Below, piece after piece: positions 57,999-64,000 of a stretch of 64,000 nt of DNA. Under the pieces are notes generated by a model. It saw only the letters and a list, made by a program, of their open reading frames with translations, did no database searches and had not been told where the DNA came from. The stretch lies in assembly GCF_041911615.1 (NCBI RefSeq), contig NZ_JAYROR010000037.1, forward strand, positions 1 to 64,000. The letters run 5' to 3'. The position numbers were made by a program, and so were the translations under genes. This stretch comes from Zoogloea sp041911615. GTDB taxonomy: Bacteria > Pseudomonadota > Gammaproteobacteria > Burkholderiales > Rhodocyclaceae. How positions within the stretch are numbered: the first letter of the stretch is position 1; each line of letters opens with the position of its first letter.

Positions 57999-59405
57999 AT
58001 GAAAACCCACTTCAAGACCTGCGCCGCCGCCATCGCCCTGATCGGCGCGGCAAGCTCGGCCCTCGCCGCCGGCGAAGCCACCAACGTCATCTTCTTCCTC
58101 GGCGACGGCATGGGCCCCACCACCGTCACCGCCAGCCGCATCTACAAGTACGGCGAAGCCGGCGCACTGACGATGGAAAGCCTGAAGCGCACCGCGCGCA
58201 TCAAGACCTACTCCAACGACGCCCAGACCACCGACTCCGCGCCGTCGATGGCCGCCTACATGACCGGCCTCAAGATGAACAACGAAGTGCTCTCCATGAG
58301 TGCCGACACCAAGGCCTACAACGGCACCACGCCTTACGTGAGCGGTGCCAACAGCACCTGCCCGGGCACCGGCAACGGCACCGCCGTGCCCACCCTGCTC
58401 GAGCTGGCCAAGGCCGCCGGCAAGTCGGTCGGCGCCGTGACGACCACCCGCGTCACCCACGCCACCCCGGCCGCCACCTACGCCCACATCTGCCACCGCG
58501 ACGGCGAGAACGACATCGCTGCCCAGTTCGTGCCCGGCTCCGGCAAATACAACGCCGCCCTCGGCACCGGCGTGGATGTACTGCTCGGCGGCGGCTGGCG
58601 CTTCTTCGTGCCCAACACCGTCAGCGGCGGCAGCCGCACCGACGGCCAGGACCTCACCGCCAAGCTCGTCGGCGCCGGCTATACCTATGTGAACAGCGGC
58701 ACCGCCTTCAAGGCCCTGCCCGCCAGCACCACCAAGCTGGTCGGCCTGTTCAACCGCGACCACCTCAACTACGAGCTGGACCGCGCCAAGCCCGCCAATG
58801 CCATCGACGAGCCCAGCCTCGCCGACATGACCCAGAAGGCCATCGAAATCCTCCAGAAGAACGGCAAGGGCTACTTCCTGATGGTCGAAGGCGGCCGCAT
58901 CGACCACGCCCTGCACGGCACCAACGCCAAGCGCGCCCTCGAGGACACCATCGCCTTCGACGACGCCATCAAGCGCGCCCTCGGCATGGTCGACCTGAAG
59001 AACACGCTGATCGTCGTCACCGCCGACCACGACCACACGATGACCTTCAACGGCTACGCCCACAAGGGCAACCCGATCCTCGGCAAGGTCACCGACATCA
59101 AGCAGACCACCGTCCAGAAGACCCCGGTGCTCGCCAAGGCCGCCGACAACCTGCCTTACACCGCCCTGGTGTTCGGCAACGGCGGCGGCCCCCGCAAGGC
59201 CGTGCGCGACGACCTCACCAACGTCGACACCGCCGACGACAACTACCTCCAGGAAGTGGGCGTCAACCTGGGCTCGGCCGGCTCCGAGACCCACGGCGGC
59301 GGCGACGTGATGCTGTTCTCCACCGGCGCCGGCAACGCCGGTTTCAAGGGCACGATGGTCAACACCAAGGTCTTCGGCCTGGTGAAGTCCGCCATGGGCC
59401 TCTGA
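57999..59405 (+). CDS. Alkaline phosphatase, secreted type (second of a tandem pair)
   Basis: The 468-residue paralogue of the preceding protein has the same motifs (FFLGDGMGP, TTDSAPSMAAYMTG, MVEGGRIDHALHG, VTADHDHT, GSETHGGGDV) but a plain Sec signal peptide (AIALIGAASSALAAGE) in place of a lipobox. The pair therefore differs in anchoring. A terminator follows 66 bases later. The two are probably one transcript. Confidence 0.93.
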   Translation: MKTHFKTCAAAIALIGAASSALAAGEATNVIFFLGDGMGPTTVTASRIYKYGEAGALTMESLKRTARIKTYSNDAQTTDSAPSMAAYMTGLKMNNEVLSMSADTKAYNGTTPYVSGANSTCPGTGNGTAVPTLLELAKAAGKSVGAVTTTRVTHATPAATYAHICHRDGENDIAAQFVPGSGKYNAALGTGVDVLLGGGWRFFVPNTVSGGSRTDGQDLTAKLVGAGYTYVNSGTAFKALPASTTKLVGLFNRDHLNYELDRAKPANAIDEPSLADMTQKAIEILQKNGKGYFLMVEGGRIDHALHGTNAKRALEDTIAFDDAIKRALGMVDLKNTLIVVTADHDHTMTFNGYAHKGNPILGKVTDIKQTTVQKTPVLAKAADNLPYTALVFGNGGGPRKAVRDDLTNVDTADDNYLQEVGVNLGSAGSETHGGGDVMLFSTGAGNAGFKGTMVNTKVFGLVKSAMGL

Positions 59406-59470
59406 GCCCCCGGCACGCCCGTATCGATCCCAAGGGTTTGACGACGAACCGACGTCGACATGCCATTTCA

Positions 59471-59500
59471 CCCGGCCACCTCCGTGGCCGGGTCTTTTTT
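59471..59500 (+). terminator. Rho-independent terminator of the alkaline phosphatase pair
   Basis: CCCGGCCAC-CTCC-GTGGCCGGG followed by TCTTTTTTT. Confidence 0.9.
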
Positions 59501-59557
59501 TCGATCACCGCCCCACCCAACGCGCGGCCGGCCCGCACCGCCTGCGCCCGACACGTC

Positions 59558-60226
59558 ATGCACAAGATCCTGATCCGCACCCTCTGCGGCGCCCTCATCG
59601 CCACCGCCGCCCACGCCGACGACCTCGCCCTCAAGGTCGAACACGAAACCGTCGCCCTCGGCGCCGACGGCGTCACCCGCATCACCCGCTTCGGCGAGCG
59701 CCTGATCCGCCGTGACAACCAGAGCTGGGTGGCCCGCATCCTGCCGCCCGGCGCCCACGAAGAAGCCGACCACCAGGCCGGCGGCAAGACCCACAAGCAC
59801 ATGGACGTTTCCGCCGCCTCCCGCTGGGTGCAGCGCGGCGAAGACGGCAAGCTGCGCGTGCGCATCGTGAACGGCCACGAAAAGATGATCGTCGACGTCG
59901 CCCCCGTCGATTACGCCAACATCGGCTTCGATGGCCGCTGGACCACCGCCGCCCAGCTCCTCGACCCCGAGCAGATCAAGCGCATGAAGCCCATTCCGCG
60001 CAGCGCCCCGGCCGGCGCCCGCTGGTACGAAGGCGGCACCCGCGACGCCAAGGTGCAGGTACTGTGGGACGAAAGCGCCCGCTACCCGCGCCGCATCGAA
60101 TCCACCAACGCCAGCGGCACCCAGCGCGCCACCCTCACCGCCACCCGCGAAGCCATGCCCGCCACCCTGCCCTGGGCCACGCTCACCGGCTACGCCCAGA
60201 AGGAATACTCCGACCTGCTCGACTGA
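59558..60226 (+). CDS. Exported protein of unknown function
   Basis: The 222-residue product begins with a signal peptide (ILIRTLCGALIATAAHA-DD) and is otherwise soluble, with alternating beta-like strands (LALKVEHETVALGADGVTRITRFGERLIRR). A His/Lys-rich patch (EEADHQAGGKTHKHMDV) could bind metal. I recognise no family. The frame is open 40 codons upstream through the preceding terminator, so the ATG at 59558 is the sensible start. Confidence 0.7.
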   Translation: MHKILIRTLCGALIATAAHADDLALKVEHETVALGADGVTRITRFGERLIRRDNQSWVARILPPGAHEEADHQAGGKTHKHMDVSAASRWVQRGEDGKLRVRIVNGHEKMIVDVAPVDYANIGFDGRWTTAAQLLDPEQIKRMKPIPRSAPAGARWYEGGTRDAKVQVLWDESARYPRRIESTNASGTQRATLTATREAMPATLPWATLTGYAQKEYSDLLD

Positions 60227-60299
60227 GCGGGCACCACGCGGTGCGCGGCGGCCCCGCGCCGGCTATCATGCCGCGGAGCCCCTCCCGCCCAGCGCCGCC

Positions 60300-60917
60300 A
60301 TGCCGATCCACGACGCCCACCCGCCCCACGCCCACAGCCTGCTCGAAGACATCCAGGCGATGCTCATCGGCTGCCTGTTCACCGCCCTCGGCGTGGTCCT
60401 GCTGCGCGAGGCGCGGCTGCTCTCCGGCGGCACCACCGGCCTCGCCTTCATCGGCCACTATCTTTCCGGCTGGCGCTTCGGGGTGGTGCTGTTCCTCATC
60501 AACCTGCCGTTCTACGTGTTCGGGCTGCGGGCGCTGGGGCTGCGCTTCACGGTCAAGACCTTCTGCGCCATCGGCCTGCTGTCGCTGTACGCCGAGCTGC
60601 TGCCGGGCCTGGTCGGCTTCCGGCACCTCGACCCGCTGTTCGCCGCGATCATGAGCGGGCTGCTGATCGGCATCGGCATCCTCATTCTGATCCGCCACGG
60701 CGCCAGCCTCGGCGGCGTCGGCGTGCTGGCGATCTACCTCCAGAAAACCCGCGGCTGGCGTGCCGGCACGGTGCAGATGGGCTTCGACAGCGTGATCCTC
60801 GCCCTCGGTCTGCTGGTGGTGTCGCCGGCCCAGGTCGCCCTCTCGGTGCTCGGCGCGGCGGCGCTCAACCTCGTCATCGGCGTCAATCACCGGCCCGACC
60901 GCTACCACGGCTTCTGA
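60300..60917 (+). CDS. YitT-like membrane protein
   Basis: The 205-residue protein has five or six hydrophobic helices and the YitT/DUF161 features LLSGGTTGLAFIGHYLSG and HGASLGGVGVLAIYLQK. It lacks the C-terminal DUF2179 domain of Gram-positive YitT proteins. The N-terminus has a His-rich stretch (IHDAHPPHAHS). Function is not established for the family. Confidence 0.8.
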   Translation: MPIHDAHPPHAHSLLEDIQAMLIGCLFTALGVVLLREARLLSGGTTGLAFIGHYLSGWRFGVVLFLINLPFYVFGLRALGLRFTVKTFCAIGLLSLYAELLPGLVGFRHLDPLFAAIMSGLLIGIGILILIRHGASLGGVGVLAIYLQKTRGWRAGTVQMGFDSVILALGLLVVSPAQVALSVLGAAALNLVIGVNHRPDRYHGF

Positions 60918-61016
60918 GGCGGCCGGCGCGGCTTAACCGCAGCGCAACATTCCACCGTTATCTTCCACGTCATCCCGACTTACGGCGGCGCCACGCGCCG
61001 GCTTGTTCCCGTGGCC

Positions 61017-61928
61017 ATGGCGTTCCTTCCGCTACCCCATCCCGATTTCCGCTTCCTGCGCCTGTGCGCCGTCCTGAGCGGCCTCGTGCTGCTGTCCGCC
61101 TGCACGCCGCGCCAGCTCGTGATGAGCCAGTTCGCCGACGCACTCGCCAGCCAGGAAAACGCCGCCGAGGACGACCTCGAACTCGCCCGCGACGCCGCCC
61201 CCTACCACCTCAAACTCTCCGAATCGGTGCTGCGCCCGCAGCCCGCCCACGCCGGCCTCGCCGCCGCCACCGCCGCCGGCTTCACCCAGTACGCCTACGC
61301 CTTCGTCGCCTTCGAGGCCGACCGCCGCGAGGCCACCGACGCCAAGGCCGCCCAGCGCCTGCGCGAGCGCGCCGCAAAGCTCTACCGCCGTGGCCGCGAC
61401 CACGCCTTGACGGCCCTCGAAGCGCGCCACCCGAACCTGCGCGCGGCCCTCGCCGACCGCGCCGCGCCGATCCGGCTGCGCGCCGACGAAGTGCCGCTCG
61501 CCTACTGGGCCGCCGCTGCCTGGGGCGGGCAGATTTCCCTCTCCAAGGACGACCCCGACACCGTGGCCGACCTGCCCCTGGCGATCCGCCTCGCCGGCCT
61601 CGCCTATGCCACCGACCCCGCCTTTGGCGACGGCAGCCTCGCCAGCCTGATGGGCAGCTTCGAAACCGCCCGCCCGGGCGGCAGCCGCGCCAGGGCCGAG
61701 GCCTATTTCGACGAGGCCCTGCGCCGGGGCGATGGCCGCAGCGCCGCCGCCTTTGTCGCCAAGGCCGAAGGCATCGCCCAGCCCGCCGGCGACAAGGCCG
61801 CCTTCACCGACCTGCTGGGCCAGGCCCTGGCCGTGCGCGACGCCCCCGACAGCCCCCTCACCCTCTCCAACGAAGTCATGCGCCGGCGCGCCCGCTGGCT
61901 GCTCGACTCGGCCGACGATTTGTTCTGA
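61017..61928 (+). CDS. TRAP transporter-associated lipoprotein TatT
   Basis: The 303-residue helical protein has a lipoprotein signal (VLSGLVLLSAC). It matches the TatT (TP0956-like) family of TPR-type partners, which form a trimer with the substrate-binding protein TatP; the downstream neighbour is such a protein, 10 bases on. A GTG two codons upstream is an alternative start. Together with the next genes it forms a TPAT-type transporter. Confidence 0.88.
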   Translation: MAFLPLPHPDFRFLRLCAVLSGLVLLSACTPRQLVMSQFADALASQENAAEDDLELARDAAPYHLKLSESVLRPQPAHAGLAAATAAGFTQYAYAFVAFEADRREATDAKAAQRLRERAAKLYRRGRDHALTALEARHPNLRAALADRAAPIRLRADEVPLAYWAAAAWGGQISLSKDDPDTVADLPLAIRLAGLAYATDPAFGDGSLASLMGSFETARPGGSRARAEAYFDEALRRGDGRSAAAFVAKAEGIAQPAGDKAAFTDLLGQALAVRDAPDSPLTLSNEVMRRRARWLLDSADDLF

Positions 61929-61938
61929 AGGAAACCTC

Positions 61939-62979
61939 ATGCACAAGATCGGCGAACGCCTCTCCCCGCACCTCGTCTCCCTCATCGGCCTGCTCCTCGG
62001 GCTGTTGATCGGCTTCTTTGCCGGCCCTGGCCACGCCGCCGGCAACCAGCTTCGCATCGGCACCCTGGCCCCCAAGAACTCGCTCTACCACCGCCAGTTG
62101 CTGGAAGTGGGCGAAGCCTGGCGCGCTGCCCAGGGCGAAGGCGCCAAGTACGTGGTGTATCCCGACGGCAGCCAGGGCGGCGAGACCGACATGGCACGCC
62201 GGATGCGCATCGGCCAGCTGCAGGGCGCCCTGCTGTCGGTGGTCGGCCTGCGCGAGATCGAGCCCTCCATCGCCGCGCTGCAGAACATGCCGCTGCTGTT
62301 CAGGAGCTGGGACGAAGTGGACTACGTGCGCGAGAAGCTGCGCCCCGGCATCGAGAAGAAGTTCGCCGACAAGGGCTTCGTGGTGCTCGCCTGGGGCGAC
62401 GCCGGCTGGGTGCGCTTCTTCTCGAAAGATCCGGCGGTGCGCCCCGACGACTACCGCAAGATGAAGTTCTTCGCCTGGGCCGGCGAGGCCGAGCAGCAGG
62501 ACATCATGAAGAGCCTCGGCTACACCCCGGTGCCCCTCGAGACCAGCGACATCCTCCCGTCGATCCAGACCGGCATGATCACCGCGGTGCCGGCCACCCC
62601 CTACTTCGCCCTGGCCAGCCAGATCTACGCCACCGCCCCCCACATGCTCGACATCAACTGGGCGCCCATCGTCGGCGCGCTGGTGGTCACCCGCAAAGCC
62701 TGGGACGAGATGAGCCCCGCCGCCCAGGACGCCCTCAAGGCCGCCGGCGCCAAGGCCGGCCTGACGATGCGCACCAAGGCCCGCCAGGAGGTGGACGAAG
62801 CCGTCGAGGCCATGAAGAAGCGCGGCCTGCAGGTGCACAAGCCCACCCCCGAGCAGATGAAGGAATGGAACGAGCTCGCCGACAAGCTCTACCCGCGCAT
62901 CCGCGGCAAGATGGTGCCGGCCGACACCTTCGATGAAGTCATGCGCCTGCTCAAGGACTACCGCGCCGGCAAGCGCTGA
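61939..62979 (+). CDS. TRAP transporter substrate-binding protein (DctP/TatP type)
   Basis: The 346-residue periplasmic protein has a signal peptide or anchor (LVSLIGLLLGLLIGFFAGPGHA) and the DctP fold: NQLRIGTLAPKNSLYHRQLLEVGEAWR, LSVVGLREIEPSIAALQNMPLLF and MKFFAWAGEAEQQDIMKSLG. The substrate is unknown; the conserved Arg of organic-acid binders was not securely placed. GAAGGAAA lies before the ATG. It pairs with TatT upstream and a fused permease downstream, but 461 bases of repeats intervene. Confidence 0.9.
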   Translation: MHKIGERLSPHLVSLIGLLLGLLIGFFAGPGHAAGNQLRIGTLAPKNSLYHRQLLEVGEAWRAAQGEGAKYVVYPDGSQGGETDMARRMRIGQLQGALLSVVGLREIEPSIAALQNMPLLFRSWDEVDYVREKLRPGIEKKFADKGFVVLAWGDAGWVRFFSKDPAVRPDDYRKMKFFAWAGEAEQQDIMKSLGYTPVPLETSDILPSIQTGMITAVPATPYFALASQIYATAPHMLDINWAPIVGALVVTRKAWDEMSPAAQDALKAAGAKAGLTMRTKARQEVDEAVEAMKKRGLQVHKPTPEQMKEWNELADKLYPRIRGKMVPADTFDEVMRLLKDYRAGKR

Positions 62980-63021
62980 TCGAAGCCGCAGCTCGGCACG
63001 CCGGGCGAAAACTTGCACGGT

Positions 63022-63210
63022 TTCAAGTTTGACCTGGACGCTTGCACGACAAAGGTGCGTCCTTGCAAGTCCGACTTGCAGAAAGTCCAAGTCGAACTTC
63101 AAACGATGCAAGTCGGACTTGCGAGAATGCACCAAATAGATGCATCGATCCAAGTTCGAGGAGGAACACTCCATCTCCGACTTGGGACCTTCCAAGTCCG
63201 CGATCGACGC
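63022..63210 (+). repeat. Nine 21-base repeats, readable as seven-residue units
   Basis: Units start at 63022, 63043, 63064, 63085, 63106, 63127, 63148, 63169 and 63190. In the plus frame they read FKFDLDA, CTTKVRP, CKSDLQK, VQVELQT, MQVGLAR, MHQIDAS, IQVRGGT, LHLRLGT and FQVRDRR, so the consensus is roughly xQVxLxx. At DNA level the core is CAAGTC-n-GACTTG, and unit 3 is a perfect palindrome (TGCAAGTC-C-GACTTGCA, 63064-63080). Units 2 and 6 are the most degraded. Whether it is translated is unknown. Confidence 0.8.
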
Positions 63211-63215
63211 GTGGT

Positions 63216-63233
63216 GTGCGAATGAATTCGCAC
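63216..63233. repeat. REP-like palindrome
   Basis: GTGCGAAT-GA-ATTCGCAC, followed by CTAC, read from the other strand gives GTAGGTGCGAATTCATTCGC, the form of REP elements common in Pseudomonas and relatives. A diverged copy (GTCCGAATGAAGTCGCGCCC) lies about 120 bases on, near 63338. Confidence 0.6.
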
Positions 63234-63440
63234 CTACAAAAAACCTTCCTCCGCGACCAACGGCATACCTCTGCAGGGGCGAACGCGTCCGCCGGCGGAG
63301 GTCGATAAACCCACCGCCCGACACTCGATACGCACCGTCCGAATGAAGTCGCGCCCACCGCGCCAGCAACACGACGACCTGCCGGATTTCAACGCGAGCC
63401 GGGCAAACGAATCCGCCCGGCCAAAACCCCCACCGCCCCC

Positions 63441-64000
63441 ATGCGCCGACTGCCCCCTATCGACGAAGCCATCGCCTCCACCGCGCTGGCGCTGATGACC
63501 CTGATCCCGCTGGTCGAGATCGCCCTGCGCCCGCTGCACGGTAAGGGCATCGCCAACGCGCCGCTGATCGTCCAGCACCTGGGCCTCGCCCTCGCCATGT
63601 TCGGCGCGATCCTCGCCGAGCGCGGCGGCCACCTCACCAGCCTCGGCAACAGCTTCGCGTCGGCCCGCAACCCGCTGCTGCGCGCCGTCGCCAACCACTT
63701 CGCCAAGGGTGCCGCCGCCGTGCTGTGCGGCGCCCTCGCCGCGGCCAGCTGGCAGTTCGTCGCCAGCGAAATCGACGCCGGGCGCGAGCTGGCCTACGGC
63801 GTGCCGGTGTGGGCGATCCAGACCACCCTGCCGCTGGGCTTCGTGGCGCTGGGCATCCGGCTCGGCAGCCGCTGCGCCCGCGCGGTCGTCGCGCGTGTCC
63901 TGCTGGGGCTGGCGCTCACCGCCGCCGGCTTCGCCTTCGCCCTCCACTTCGACGGCGCGCAACTGCCGCTGGGCCCCTTCGCGGTCGCCCTGCTGCTGGC
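63441..64000 (+). CDS. TRAP transporter permease, small subunit probably fused to large (3' end cut off)
   Basis: The frame opens at ATG 63441 and runs off the window. The visible 186 residues contain five hydrophobic segments and a DctQ-like start (PIDEAIASTALALMTLIPLVEIALR, then AERGGHLTSLG, similar to the GxHI/V region of small permeases). After about 165 residues the chain continues in a further membrane helix without a stop, which suggests a DctQ-DctM fusion. It would transport the ligand of TatP using an ion gradient. Confidence 0.8.
   Translation, partial: MRRLPPIDEAIASTALALMTLIPLVEIALRPLHGKGIANAPLIVQHLGLALAMFGAILAERGGHLTSLGNSFASARNPLLRAVANHFAKGAAAVLCGALAAASWQFVASEIDAGRELAYGVPVWAIQTTLPLGFVALGIRLGSRCARAVVARVLLGLALTAAGFAFALHFDGAQLPLGPFAVALLL

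Larger units (their letters stand above)
62980..63440. other. Gap inside the TRAP locus with repeats and REP-like palindromes
   Basis: The stretch holds a nine-unit 21-base repeat array (63022-63210), then a perfect palindrome at 63216-63233 and a related sequence near 63338-63360. No ordinary gene is supported, although the array is an open frame from TTG 63013 to TGA 63223. Confidence 0.7.

Noticed and set aside
63023..63358. 111-codon minus-strand frame across the 21-base repeats
   Set aside because: The palindromic repeat makes both strands open; the plus frame follows the seven-residue period more regularly, and neither has a good start signal.

Overview
The window reads as a GC-rich betaproteobacterial chromosome, most likely from the Rhodocyclales (Azoarcus/Thauera/Zoogloea relatives). 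This rests on gene order and protein similarity recalled from those families (methyltransferase-rnhA-dnaQ facing gloB, lexA-imuA-imuB, phasin, multihaem cytochromes), not on a search. No rRNA, tRNA or CRISPR array was seen.

Layout. 1-5.9 kb is the end of an integrative conjugative element: F-type transfer genes traH (cut by the window edge) and traG, a small membrane protein, and a P4-type integrase, abutting the 3' end of guaA, a known island target. 5.9-24.8 kb is mostly housekeeping: guaA, a ubiX-type flavin prenyltransferase, two glycosyltransferases of lipid-linked sugar modification, mutS, dnaQ, rnhA, gloB, a diguanylate cyclase response regulator, mltD, a tandem peptide-ABC ATPase and slyD. 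24.8-28.5 kb holds bcp and the SOS unit lexA-imuA-imuB; the third mutasome partner, dnaE2, lies at 49.3 kb behind its own LexA box. 28.5-39.8 kb has a MATE pump, an M61 peptidase, a LysR gene divergent from fpr, an esterase, a MAPEG protein, an ABC exporter, an FeeM-like acyltransferase and ettA.

39.9-45.2 kb is the most distinctive part: a minus-strand operon encoding a membrane-attached seven-haem cytochrome c, a cytochrome b, a monohaem cytochrome c, a decahaem DmsE/MtrA-type cytochrome and an MtrB/PioB-type outer-membrane porin. Together these look like an electron path from quinone pool to outer membrane. The first gene carries an in-frame TAA between its first and second haem sites.

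45.4-64 kb carries a MOSC protein, an S8 protease with a GlyGly-CTERM-like tail and a separate prodomain-like gene, a hemerythrin, dnaE2, an acyltransferase, a CoA-transferase, a phasin with a large palindrome upstream, two tandem alkaline phosphatases, a YitT-like protein, and a TatT/TatP/fused-permease TRAP transporter. Inside the TRAP locus is a nine-unit 21-bp repeat array followed by REP-like palindromes.
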